A DNA stretch of 64,000 nucleotides from positions 1 to 64,000 of the forward strand of contig NZ_MJAJ01000021.1 of assembly GCF_001746365.1 (NCBI RefSeq), given 5' to 3'. The stretch comes from Streptomyces sp. LUP30 (GTDB lineage Bacteria > Actinomycetota > Actinomycetes > Streptomycetales > Streptomycetaceae). Position numbers and translations under genes: made by a program. The notes beneath the pieces are model-generated. The model was not told the origin of the DNA, ran no database searches, and worked only from the letters and a program-made list of their open reading frames with translations. Below, piece by piece: positions 46,403 through 54,670 of the stretch (position 1 is the first letter of the stretch; each line of letters opens with the position of its first letter).

Positions 46403-46448
46403 ACATGACTGCGCAGTCATGTCTGCGCTGACATGTCTACGCAGTCAT
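46403..46448. promoter_or_regulatory. Three overlapping operator-like palindromes upstream of the LacI gene
   Basis: ATGACTGCGCAGTCAT (46405-46420), ATGTCTGCGCTGACAT (46419-46434) and ATGTCTACGCAGTCAT (46433-46448) follow each other with a 14-bp period and share 2 bp at each junction. The first is perfect and extends to a 20-bp palindrome from 46403. The second and third deviate by a few bases. The CG centre fits LacI-family sites. The cluster is 73-118 bp before the LacI start. No copy was seen upstream of the binding-protein gene. Confidence 0.8.
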
Positions 46449-46518
46449 ACGGCGGCCGTCAAGAGGTGGGACCGCATCCGCCGCACTCGGGGGGGCGGGG
46501 CGCCGGCCGCCCTGGAGG

Positions 46519-47085
46519 TCAGTTCTTCGACAGCCACGTCTCCAGGGCGTCGATGAGACGCTTCAGCGCCGGCTTGTCCGCGGTGCGGTCGGTGGTGACC
46601 GTCCGCCCGTCGAACTGGAGCGTGTACCGGAACCTGTCCGCGGCGCCCCGGTCCAGCGAGGACGCGGGGACCGCGTCGAGCGCCGGATCCGCGAGCAGGG
46701 TGCGCAGCCTCGTGAACTGGGCCGCGGTCGTGCGACGCACTCCGGAGGCGCCCCGGTCGGTGGTGCGGACGGTCCCGTCGCCCCGCAGGACCACCTCGCG
46801 GTTCACCCCGGCGAAGCCCCCGCTGATCGTCATCGTCACCAGTTTCCGGCCGCTCTGCCCGGTGGCCGACGCCGAGGGGACCGTGCCCGGGTTCGGGGCG
46901 CTGGGGGAGGCGGCGGGGGAGGAGGGGGAGGCCGGGGCGGACGGCGGCGGGGCGTCGGAGACCGTCACGCCGACGGTGGCCTCGTCCGTCGGCTCCGCCG
47001 CCCTGCCGTCGCGCCCGGCGGAGCAGCCGGCCAGCGCCAGCGCCATCGCGGCCGTGCACACGATCGCCGAGCCCCGAGTCAGCAC
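46519..47085 (-). CDS. Lipoprotein with an emfourin-like (M4 protease inhibitor) domain
   Basis: This 188-residue lipoprotein has the lipobox LAGC (residues 18-21, Cys21). A linker rich in Pro/Ala/Ser (SAPASPSSPAASPSAP) of about 45 residues leads to a domain from about 85: VTMTISGGFAGVNREVVLRGDG, then LRTLLADPAL, DRFRYTLQFDGRTVTTD and LKRLIDALETWL. The SGGFAG, ADRFRYT and closing helix match the pattern I know for emfourin, the inhibitor of protealysin. Two secreted M4 proteases lie in the window. The GTG start follows GGGAGG by 5 nt. Confidence 0.75.
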   Translation of the reverse strand: MLTRGSAIVCTAAMALALAGCSAGRDGRAAEPTDEATVGVTVSDAPPPSAPASPSSPAASPSAPNPGTVPSASATGQSGRKLVTMTISGGFAGVNREVVLRGDGTVRTTDRGASGVRRTTAAQFTRLRTLLADPALDAVPASSLDRGAADRFRYTLQFDGRTVTTDRTADKPALKRLIDALETWLSKN

Positions 47086-47267
47086 GTCGTCCTCCCTGAG
47101 TGTCGCGTGTGCCTCTGAGTACCCGTCATACGGCTTGGCCATGCCCTGAGTTCGCGGGGTGCGGCGCCGTCGGCCGAACTGCGGCCGACGCGGCCGCCCC
47201 GGGCCCGGTCCGGGTCACGGTGGCGTCGCTTGCGGCCGGGCCGGGGGAGCGGGCAGGGTTCCGTGCC

Positions 47268-47720
47268 GTGGCCACCTTGCTGATCGTTCATCACACCCCC
47301 TCACCCCACTGCCAGGCTCTCTTCGAAGCGGTCGTCTCGGGCGCGACGGCGCCGGAGATCGAGGGCGTCCGCGTCGAGCGCCGCGCGGCCCTCGCCGCGA
47401 CCGCCTCCGACGTCCTGGCAGCCGACGCCTTTCTGCTGGGCACCCCGGCCAACCTCGGCTACATGTCCGGCGCGCTCAAGCACTTCTTCGACCAGATCTA
47501 CTATCCGTGCCTCGACGCCACCCGGGGCCGGCCCTTCGGCTACTACGTGCACGGCGGCAACGACGTCACGGGGGCGGTGCGCGCCGTCGAGACCGTCACC
47601 ACGGGCCTGGGCTGGCGGCGCGCGGCCGAGCCGGTCACCGTCACGGGGGAACCGGACCGAGGCGACCTGGAGGCCTGCTGGGAACTGGGGGCGACCGTCG
47701 CGGCCGGGCTCATGGACTGA
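47268..47720 (+). CDS. Flavodoxin-fold NAD(P)H reductase-like protein
   Basis: This 150-residue protein starts LLIVHHTPSPHCQALFEAV, the FMN phosphate loop of the flavodoxin/NADPH-dependent FMN reductase fold. It goes on with LAADAFLLGTPANLGYMSGALKHFFDQIYYP and RPFGYYVHGGND, and ends with helix CWELGATVAAGL. GTG 47268 gives VATLLIVHHTPSP, with CAGGG upstream; longer upstream frames start far from a ribosome site. It is divergent from the emfourin-like gene. Its redox partner is unknown. Confidence 0.85.
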   Translation: MATLLIVHHTPSPHCQALFEAVVSGATAPEIEGVRVERRAALAATASDVLAADAFLLGTPANLGYMSGALKHFFDQIYYPCLDATRGRPFGYYVHGGNDVTGAVRAVETVTTGLGWRRAAEPVTVTGEPDRGDLEACWELGATVAAGLMD

Positions 47721-47768
47721 CCCGCGCCGGACCGAGCGCCGGCGGCCGCCCGGGCCGGGCGGACGGGA

Positions 47769-48245
47769 TCAGTTCCAGAGCGGATACGTCACGACCCGTC
47801 CCACGTGCGCCGGCCTGTCCTTCGGATAGAAGAGCGTGATGCGGCTGTAGTGCTGCACCTGGGGGCGCTTCTTCCAGGGCTGCGGCCGGTCCAGCTTCAC
47901 CACGACGGGATACCGGTGGAAGCGGCCGGCCGCGCAGTACGGAACGCAGTCGTTGACGACGTTGACCCCGGCGCCGCGCGCCGAGCGCGCGCCCCAGCTG
48001 TACCAGTGCATGGACACGAGGCGGCTGTTGCCGTCGCCGCAGGCCAGGATGAAGCGGCTGGGCCGCACCCGGGCGTGTCCGAAGCAGTCGACCAGGACCG
48101 GCGGCCGGATCTGCCGCGCCACGGCCGGATGCGCAGCGGGCGGCGACGAGGCCGGCGCGGCCGCGGCCGAGCCGACGGTCGCCGTGAGGCCCAGCGCCGC
48201 ACAGATCGTGACCGCTGTTCGCGTCGTGTGTCGCATGTGTCGCAT
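47769..48245 (-). CDS. Small secreted protein, family of unknown function
   Basis: This 158-residue protein has a Sec signal peptide ending about residue 31 (ICAALGLTATVGSAAAA). The mature part has four Cys: VDCFGHARVRP, ILACGDGNSRL, VNDCVPYCAAG. The segments SMHWYSWGARSARG and YSRITLFYP match a group of short Streptomyces secreted proteins whose role is not known. ATG 48245 has GGGAG 5 nt upstream. It stands alone, convergent with the reductase. Confidence 0.8.
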   Translation of the reverse strand: MRHMRHTTRTAVTICAALGLTATVGSAAAAPASSPPAAHPAVARQIRPPVLVDCFGHARVRPSRFILACGDGNSRLVSMHWYSWGARSARGAGVNVVNDCVPYCAAGRFHRYPVVVKLDRPQPWKKRPQVQHYSRITLFYPKDRPAHVGRVVTYPLWN

Positions 48246-48823
48246 GTCCGCTCCCACCCGGCCGGGCAGTGACGCGCCGGTGTGCCGCGTCCTGCCGGGG
48301 TCCTCTACCGACGCTACGACCGCGAGCGGAAGGCGACCACTCGAACGGCCCACAGCGGCGGCGCGCGACGTCGGCCGGGGTCGGCGAGCACGACACCGCC
48401 GCCGTCCTTCCACCGTGCCCCCGGGGGGTCGGCCGCCGCTGTCCGTCGACCTCTGAACTCACAGGGTGCTGCACGTCGTGCCAGGGCAGGCCGTGCGGAC
48501 GGCGGCATTCACCCTTCCGGGCAGCGGCCCTGTGCCCGGCGGCTGAAAACGTGCGCCGAGCAGGGGGAATCCCCAGAGAGCCATGGTCATTTCCAGCCGA
48601 TGTCTTGGCATTCCCATGACAAAACAGTGCACCGAGTGCCACCCTGCTGCCGAAGTTCGAAGTTCACCATTCCTTCACACCCGCATCATGCGGCGCATCG
48701 ATCAGCCACCCCCCACCTCCTTCCACCCGCCTGTCGTGCAGCGCTCCGGACCGGCCCCACCTCGCCGGTCCGCCCCACCCCGGTCCCCCTCACGGGCCGA
48801 CCGTCGCACAGAAGGAGAACCCG
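48246..48823. other. 578-bp intergenic region before the second M4 protease
   Basis: No supported gene is present. The part at 48540-48700 is clearly AT-richer (CATTCCCATGACAAAACAG, then GAAGTTCGAAGTTC) and should carry the protease promoter. TTCGAA and GAAGTTC repeats are seen there but no long palindrome. Confidence 0.5.
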
Positions 48824-51091
48824 TTGCCCCGGCGACACCGCCCCACCCTCCGGCGCAGACGCGCCGCCGCTCTCGCGTTGACGACCATCGGAACCCTGCT
48901 GACCCTGGGCGCCCCCACGGGCGCCGCCGCGGCACCCGCCGACCCGGGCCCCTCGCGGATCAGCGCCACGCCACGCGCCGGCGCCGCCGCGACACCCCTG
49001 TCGCCCGCCCGCCGCGCCGCGCTGATCAAGGCGGCGCAGACCGCCGCCGGCGCCACGGCCCAGCGGCTCGCCCTCGGCGCGCAGGAGAAACTGCTCGTGA
49101 AGGACGTCGTCCAGGACGCGGACGGCACCACCCACACCCGCTACGAGCGCACCTACGCCGGACTTCCGGTGCTCGGCGGCGACCTTGTCGTCCACTCCGT
49201 CGCCGGTCGGACCACCGTGTCCCGGGCGACCGCGGCCACCCTCAAGGTTCCCTCCCTCACCCCGAAGCTCTCGGCGTCGAGCGCCACCGGCAAGGCGCTC
49301 GCCGCCGCGAAGGGCGCGGACGTCGCCGGCGCCTCGACCGGACGCGCGCCGCGTCTCGTCGTCTGGGCCTCGAAGGGCAAGCCCGTCCTGGCGTGGGAGA
49401 CCGTCGTCGACGGCGTCCAGGACGACGGCACGCCCAGCGAGCTCCAGGTGGTCACCGACGCGACCACGGGCAAGCCGATCCTCGCCGCCGAGAAGGTCCA
49501 CACCGGCACCGGCACCGGCCAGTACGTCGGCACGGTTCCCGTCGGCAGCACCCAGTCGGGATCGACGTACCAGCTCACCGACCCCGACCGCGCGGGGCAC
49601 AAGACCTACGACCTGAACCAGGGCACCTCGGGCACCGGGACCCTCTTCACGGACGACAACGATGTCTGGGGCAACGGTCTGCCCGCCGACCGCCAGACCG
49701 CCGGCGTCGACGTGGCCTTCGGCGCCGCGGCGACCTGGGACTACTACAAGGAGGAGTTCGGCCGCAACGGCATCCGCAACGACGGAGTCGCCGCCTACAG
49801 CCGCGCCCACTACGGCAGCAACTACGTCAACGCCTTCTGGCAGGACAGCTGCTTCTGCATGACCTACGGCGACGGCTCGGGCAACACGCACCCGCTGACC
49901 GCGCTCGACGTCGCGGCCCACGAGATGAGCCACGGAGTCACCGCCGCCACCGCCGACCTGAACTACTCGGGGGAGTCGGGCGGTCTCAACGAGGCGACCT
50001 CGGACATCTTCGCCGCCGCCGTCGAGTTCCACTCGCACCTCGCCGCCGACCCCGGCGACTACCTCGTCGGCGAGAAGATCGACATCAACGGCGACGGCAC
50101 ACCCCTGCGTTACATGGACAAGCCCTCCAGGGACGGCGCCTCGCGCGACAGTTGGAGCTCCTCCCTGGGCGACCTCGACGTCCACTACTCCTCGGGTCCC
50201 GCGAACCACTTCTTCTACCTGCTCTCCGAGGGCAGCGGCGCCAGGACCGTGAACGGCGTCGCCTACGACAGCCCCACCTCCGACGGCCGTCCCGTCACCG
50301 GCGTCGGCATCGAGAACGCCGCCGCGATCTGGTACCGGGCGCTGACGACGTACATGACGTCGTCGACCGACTACGCCGGCGCGCGCACCGCCACCCTCCA
50401 GGCGGCGAGCGACCTGTTCGGGGCCTACAGCCCCACCTACCTCGCCGTGGCCGACGCGTGGGCCGGCATCAACGTCGGCAACCGGATAGCCCTCGGCGTC
50501 AACCTCGCCCCGATCGCCGACCAGACCAGCGGCATCGGCCAGGCCGTGAGCCTCCAGGTGGACGCCTACACCACCAACTCCGGTGCGGGCCTGACCTATG
50601 AGGCGACCGGACTGCCCGACGGACTGAGCATCAGCCCGAGCGGACTGATCTCCGGAACGCCGACCTCCCTCGGCGACAGCGACGTGTCCGTCAAGGTGAC
50701 CGACGGCACCGGCGCGTCCGTCACAGACAGCTTCACCTGGCGGATCGCGTACATCTACGCCAACGGCGCCCGCGTCGACATCCCGGACAACGGCGCCGCC
50801 GTGGAGTCCCCGGTCACCATCACGGGCCGCGACGGCAACGCCTCCGCCACGACCTCCGTCTACGTCAACATCGTCCACACCTACCGCGGTGACCTGACCG
50901 TCGACCTCGTCGGTCCGAACGGCACCGTCTACTCCCTGCTCAACCGCAGCGGCGGCTCCGCCGACAACGTCGACCAGACCTTCACGGTCGACGCCTCCGC
51001 GCAGCCCCTCGACGGCACCTGGAAACTGCGCGTCCAGGACCGCGCGTCGATCGACGTCGGCTACATCCAGCGCTGGCAGCTCACCCCCTGA
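48824..51091 (+). CDS. Secreted M4 metallopeptidase with P-domain, paralogue of 23931
   Basis: This 755-residue zinc protease has a signal peptide (about residues 1-36), an FTP/PepSY propeptide (EKLLVKDVVQDADG, YAGLPVLGGDLVVH) and a catalytic domain with His366 and His370 (HEMSH), Glu390 (GGLNEATSD) and His454 (DVHYSSGPANH). After about 560 follow a He_PIG-like repeat and a proprotein-convertase P-domain (VDIPDNGAAVESPVTI, VYVNIVHTYRGDLTVDLVGPNGT, WKLRVQDR), unlike the jelly-roll tail of the other copy. The start is TTG at 48824 with AGGAGAACCCG upstream, a slow start that may limit output. A 34-bp palindrome terminates it. Confidence 0.94.
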   Translation: MPRRHRPTLRRRRAAALALTTIGTLLTLGAPTGAAAAPADPGPSRISATPRAGAAATPLSPARRAALIKAAQTAAGATAQRLALGAQEKLLVKDVVQDADGTTHTRYERTYAGLPVLGGDLVVHSVAGRTTVSRATAATLKVPSLTPKLSASSATGKALAAAKGADVAGASTGRAPRLVVWASKGKPVLAWETVVDGVQDDGTPSELQVVTDATTGKPILAAEKVHTGTGTGQYVGTVPVGSTQSGSTYQLTDPDRAGHKTYDLNQGTSGTGTLFTDDNDVWGNGLPADRQTAGVDVAFGAAATWDYYKEEFGRNGIRNDGVAAYSRAHYGSNYVNAFWQDSCFCMTYGDGSGNTHPLTALDVAAHEMSHGVTAATADLNYSGESGGLNEATSDIFAAAVEFHSHLAADPGDYLVGEKIDINGDGTPLRYMDKPSRDGASRDSWSSSLGDLDVHYSSGPANHFFYLLSEGSGARTVNGVAYDSPTSDGRPVTGVGIENAAAIWYRALTTYMTSSTDYAGARTATLQAASDLFGAYSPTYLAVADAWAGINVGNRIALGVNLAPIADQTSGIGQAVSLQVDAYTTNSGAGLTYEATGLPDGLSISPSGLISGTPTSLGDSDVSVKVTDGTGASVTDSFTWRIAYIYANGARVDIPDNGAAVESPVTITGRDGNASATTSVYVNIVHTYRGDLTVDLVGPNGTVYSLLNRSGGSADNVDQTFTVDASAQPLDGTWKLRVQDRASIDVGYIQRWQLTP

Positions 51092-51107
51092 ACCGACACG
51101 GACCACG

Positions 51108-51141
51108 CCGCCGCCCGGGTCTCGCGAGACCCGGGCGGCGG
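51108..51141. terminator. 34-bp perfect palindrome terminator
   Basis: Arms of 17 bp, CCGCCGCCCGGGTCTCG and its exact inverse complement, meet without a loop 16 bp after the protease stop. The RNA would fold a very stable hairpin. Confidence 0.9.
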
Positions 51142-51367
51142 TGCGTGTCGAGGTCGTCCCGGTGACGTGCCCCCGGTGACACATGGGTGTCGTCCCGATG
51201 GCGGGGACCCCCGGCGGCCGGCCCCGTCCTCGCGCGCGGTCGCCGGGTCTGCTCCGGCCCGGGCACCGGCCGGAGGCCGGACGGGTGGGCAGACGGCGCG
51301 GAGGCGGACGGGCGGATCCGCGGCAAGGGGGAGGCGAACGGTCGAGCGGTCCGGACGTAGGCGGGTC

Positions 51368-52069
51368 TCAGGTGCGCCGCGGCGCGGGAACGGCGCCGGC
51401 CACGAGCTGCGCCAAGGGCGTCCCGCGCGCCCACAGCCGCAGCCGGGGACCGTCGATCAGATAGGTGTGGCCCTCTCGCGCCGCCCAGACCTCGTCCCGG
51501 TGGGTGAACGCGCCCCGGTGCACGACCAGTCGCAGCGGCGGACCGGCCCGCTCCCGTGACCGCAGCCGCGCCCGGCAGGAGCAGGCCTCCTCGTCGGGCA
51601 GCGGTTCGCCCACGGGGCGGAACGCCACGTCGAGCAGCCGCCCCCGGTCGTCGCGGGCGGCGAGGTGGAGCGCGTCGTGCCGGGCGGGCGACGACACCCG
51701 CCAGCCGTCCCGCCGGAGCATCCTGCCCACGGCGAGCACCAGCGCGGGCATGTCCAGCTCCGCCAACTCCTGGGCCGTGTAGTACCCGCCGCGCAGCCGA
51801 GCGGGCCGACGGGAGCGACGGCGTACGACCGCGCCCACGACCGCGAGCGGCGCCAGGGCCAGCGCACCGGCGGGCCAGCCGAACGCGCGGCAGACCAGGG
51901 CGAGTCCCGCCAGGCCCGCGCCCGCGAGCGCCAGCAGTGCGGTCAGGGCGGGCAACACCTCGCGCAGCCGGGGCCCGTAGCGGCCCGACGCACGCAGCTC
52001 ACGCACCGTCCGGCGGCGGCGCGCCGACGCCGACTCCCCGGCCCGCGCCCGCTCGCGTCCACGTGCCAT
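51368..52069 (-). CDS. Membrane protein with possible restriction-endonuclease-like domain
   Basis: This 233-residue protein has an Arg/Ala-rich N-tail, then two membrane helices (ALTALLALAGAGLAGLALVC and GALALAPLAVVGAVV) and a cytosolic domain. That domain reads ELDMPALVLAVGRMLRRDGWRVSS, then LHLAARDDRGRLLDVAFRPVG, then LRLVVHRGAFTHRDEVWAAREG. The order of a helix, a Gly-rich turn and an Asp strand resembles Mrr-like nuclease folds, but the usual D-QxK is not clear. It is otherwise unrecognised. It has no neighbour on its strand. Confidence 0.7.
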   Translation of the reverse strand: MARGRERARAGESASARRRRTVRELRASGRYGPRLREVLPALTALLALAGAGLAGLALVCRAFGWPAGALALAPLAVVGAVVRRRSRRPARLRGGYYTAQELAELDMPALVLAVGRMLRRDGWRVSSPARHDALHLAARDDRGRLLDVAFRPVGEPLPDEEACSCRARLRSRERAGPPLRLVVHRGAFTHRDEVWAAREGHTYLIDGPRLRLWARGTPLAQLVAGAVPAPRRT

Positions 52070-52254
52070 CAGGGTCGGCCCCCCAGCCCACACACAACGA
52101 CGTGTACGGGGTGGATACCCGGCTCGTCGGGGGATTGCGCCCGAAAGTCCCTTTTCCGCCACGCCTTGGCCGAAGTGCGTCCAGCGGTCCTTCGCGGACC
52201 CTCCGCCCCCCGGGCGACGGGCCGTTGTCAGTGGTGAGTGACAAGCTGCTGGTC

Positions 52255-52527
52255 ATGGACGAGGTTGAGTTCTTGCGGGGCCGGGTCTACGGAGCCGACC
52301 ACGAGGACGCGGGCCCCCGCCCGGAGCGCACGTACGCGCACCTGGTGGGCGGCCCGCTGGACGGGCTGCTGCTGGACGTCACGGACCGCTCGGAGCGGGA
52401 GCTGCGCGAGGTGGCGCTGACCACGGAGATAGGCCGCTACGGGCCGGGCGGCCGCGCCCTCTACGCCGCGCGCGAAGGCGACGTCAGCCGCCTCGACTGG
52501 CGCGGCGACGCCCCGGGCGTCCTGTGA
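52255..52527 (+). CDS. Small conserved hypothetical protein
   Basis: This protein of about 90 residues begins MDEVEFLRGRVYGADHEDAG and continues TYAHLVGGPLDGLLLDVTDRSERELREVALTTEIGRYG. The GGPLDG repeat turn is a recurring Streptomyces motif of unknown function. GTG at 52231 or 52234 would add 8 or 7 residues; none of the starts has a good ribosome site. It is compact and has no signal peptide. Confidence 0.6.
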   Translation: MDEVEFLRGRVYGADHEDAGPRPERTYAHLVGGPLDGLLLDVTDRSERELREVALTTEIGRYGPGGRALYAAREGDVSRLDWRGDAPGVL

Positions 52528-52594
52528 GGCGAGCGCCGAAGCCGTGGATCCCGTCACCGGAACGATGGCTTCCATCGCGCGCGAATGATCAAAT

Positions 52595-52933
52595 GTGCGA
52601 ATGTCGACCGGATCCACCTCAGCCCCGCTCGCGACCGTCGCACCGACGACCCGTCACGGCTGGCACAAGCTCCTCATCGCGCTCGTCCTCCTCGGGCGCG
52701 TGACGCGCGTCCCGGCGGCGATGGACGCCACGACGGGAGCGACCCCGTCCAGCTGGTGGCTCGTGGTGTGGGAGGTGCTCGCGCTGGTGCTGGCCGCCTT
52801 CGCCGTGAGCGAGTGGGAGATCCTCGCCGCGGCGTCCTGGCGCATGCCCGTGTCGCAGTGGATCTGGCTGGTCCTCTTCCATATCGGTCTCATCGGGTTC
52901 CTGGGCTCTCTGCTGTTCCAACTGCTCCGGTAG
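52595..52933 (+). CDS. Small membrane protein
   Basis: This protein of about 112 residues has three hydrophobic helices: WHKLLIALVLLGRV, SWWLVVWEVLALVLAAFAV and WIWLVLFHIGLIGFLGSLLFQLL. GTG 52595 or ATG 52601 may start it. I recognise no family. It precedes the chitosanase by about 215 bp and is not clearly part of an operon. Confidence 0.6.
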   Translation: MRMSTGSTSAPLATVAPTTRHGWHKLLIALVLLGRVTRVPAAMDATTGATPSSWWLVVWEVLALVLAAFAVSEWEILAAASWRMPVSQWIWLVLFHIGLIGFLGSLLFQLLR

Positions 52934-53083
52934 GGCCTGCTCCGGCCGCTCCGGCGGAGGCGCTCCGGGCCGCTCCGGCGAGGGCGCTCCGGCAGGGAGA
53001 GCGGCGGAGGAGTGGCGGGCGCATCTTCGTTCGATCGTACGAACATGCCTTCGGCAGGGTTACTTCTGCGCCCTGCGCTTGAT

Positions 53084-53096
53084 AGGAAACTTTCCT
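53084..53096. promoter_or_regulatory. Short palindrome upstream of the chitosanase
   Basis: AGGAAA-C-TTTCCT (53084-53096) is a perfect inverted repeat 53 bp before the GTG at 53149, next to a possible -35 box TTGATA (53079-53084). The core GAAACTTTC and the following TGTCAG resemble, from memory, the operator of the chitosanase repressor CsnR. Confidence 0.6.
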
Positions 53097-53148
53097 GTCA
53101 GTCGCAACGCAGGATCACCCCACCCCCCACTCCTCACCTGGAGCCACT

Positions 53149-53985
53149 GTGGCGCACATATCCCGGCCGGCCGACGGCCCCGCCCCCGCCTCCCGCCGCC
53201 TCTTCCTCGCTCTTGCCGGCGTCGTGGCGGCCGCCCCTCTGCTCGGCGCCCCGCAGGCGACGGCGGCCCCGGCCGCGAAGGGCCTCGACGACCCGGCGAA
53301 GAAGGAGATCGCCATGAAACTGGTGTCGAGCGCGGAGAACTCCTCGCTCGACTGGAAGGCCCAGTACAAGTACATCGAGGACATCGGCGACGGACGCGGC
53401 TACACCGCCGGCATCATCGGCTTCTGCTCCGGCACCGGCGACATGCTCGACCTCGTGGAGCTGTACACCGCCCGCAAGCCGGGCAACGTCCTCGCGAAGT
53501 ACCTGCCCGCCCTGCGAGCGGTCGACGGCACCGACTCGCACGCGGGCCTCGACCCGAACTACCCCAAGGACTGGCGCAAGGCCGCCCAGGACACCGCGTT
53601 CCAGCAGGCGCAGAACGACGAGCGCGACCGGGTCTACTTCGACCCGGCGGTCCGCCAGGGCAAGACCGACGGCCTGCGCGCCCTGGGCCAGTTCGCCTAC
53701 TACGACGCCATCGTCATGCACGGCGACGGCACCGACCCCACCAGCTTCCGCAACATCCGCAAGCGCGCGCTCGCCAAGGCGAAGCCGCCGGCCCAGGGCG
53801 GCGACGAGACGGCGTATCTGAACGCCTTCCTCGACGCCCGTGTCTGGGCCATGAAGCAGGAGGAGGCCCACAGCGACACCAGCCGGGTCGACACCGCCCA
53901 GCGTGTCTTCCTGCGCAAGGGCAACTTCGACCTCGAACCGCCGCTGGACTGGAAGGTGTACGGCGACAGCTACCACCTCGGCTGA
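53149..53985 (+). CDS. GH46 chitosanase, Tat-exported
   Basis: This 278-residue endo-chitosanase cuts beta-1,4-glucosamine chains. A Tat signal SRRLFLAL (15-22) with a hydrophobic stretch and ATA-A cleavage near 40 is present. Catalytic residues are Glu63 (SAENSSLDW) and Asp81 (GDGRGYTAG), 18 apart as in the Streptomyces enzyme. The YTAGIIGFCSGTGDMLDLVELY strand-helix and the C-terminal VYGDSYHLG fit GH46. It starts with GTG at 53149. The palindrome at 53084 suggests repression lifted by chitosan oligosaccharides. A hairpin follows the gene. Confidence 0.95.
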   Translation: MAHISRPADGPAPASRRLFLALAGVVAAAPLLGAPQATAAPAAKGLDDPAKKEIAMKLVSSAENSSLDWKAQYKYIEDIGDGRGYTAGIIGFCSGTGDMLDLVELYTARKPGNVLAKYLPALRAVDGTDSHAGLDPNYPKDWRKAAQDTAFQQAQNDERDRVYFDPAVRQGKTDGLRALGQFAYYDAIVMHGDGTDPTSFRNIRKRALAKAKPPAQGGDETAYLNAFLDARVWAMKQEEAHSDTSRVDTAQRVFLRKGNFDLEPPLDWKVYGDSYHLG

Positions 53986-54023
53986 GCGCGACGGCGCCGG
54001 AACCACCTCCGTGCCCTTTCCGG

Positions 54024-54076
54024 CCGTCGCCCCGGCCGAGCCGCGCACCCGCTGCGCCGGCCGGCCGGGGCGACGG
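54024..54076. terminator. Hairpin after the chitosanase
   Basis: A 15-bp stem (54024-54038 with 54062-54076) encloses a 23-nt loop 39 bp after the stop. Confidence 0.65.
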
Positions 54077-54151
54077 GCGGGCCCGCGACGGCGGCCCCGT
54101 GAGTGAGGCGGCTGGGGCGTAGGTGGTGGGTTAGCGGGTAGCCGCGCGGAT

Positions 54152-54631
54152 ATGAACGGGGTAGCAACGAAGGCGGTCCGGATGGCACCTGTCCCGCCCG
54201 ATCAGGGATTTTCCTCGACCGAGGGGGCCCCTGCCGAGACGACGGTGGCCCTGGACGGAAAGGACGGCTGCATCGCCCGGGCGCGGCAGCTGACGGGCGA
54301 GTTCCTCACCCGCGTCCAGCGCCGGCAGGGCGTGACCGTGTCCGCCCGGGCCATGGATCTCTCCCAGCTCGTGGTGAGCGAACTGGTGACCAACGCCCTC
54401 AGATACGCGCCGGGGCCGGTCCTGCTGCAGTTGCGCATCGCCGGCGCCGCCGTGGAGATCGCCGTCTGGGACAGCGACCCGGTGCTGCCCACCCCGCACG
54501 CCCCGGACCCGACGCGGGTCGGCCAGCACGGCCTGGAGATCGTCAGAGCCGTGGCCGAGGGCTTCGCCGTGACACGCGAGCCCATCGGCAAACGCATCGT
54601 CGCCCGCCTTGGTCTGACCGAGGGACGATGA
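54152..54631 (+). CDS. RsbW-like ATP-binding protein
   Basis: This 159-residue HATPase_c domain protein has the N-box LVVSELVTNALRYAPG, the G1 site AVWDSDPVLP and the lid GQHGLEIVRAVAEGFAV. These match the anti-sigma or serine-kinase-like ATPases that abound in Streptomyces. ATG 54152 or ATG 54182 may start it; neither has a clear ribosome site. No sigma factor or STAS partner is adjacent, so its target is open. Confidence 0.88.
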   Translation: MNGVATKAVRMAPVPPDQGFSSTEGAPAETTVALDGKDGCIARARQLTGEFLTRVQRRQGVTVSARAMDLSQLVVSELVTNALRYAPGPVLLQLRIAGAAVEIAVWDSDPVLPTPHAPDPTRVGQHGLEIVRAVAEGFAVTREPIGKRIVARLGLTEGR

Positions 54632-54670
54632 ACGCGACCCCGGGTGCGCGGTCCCGGGACGGCGCAGGCC

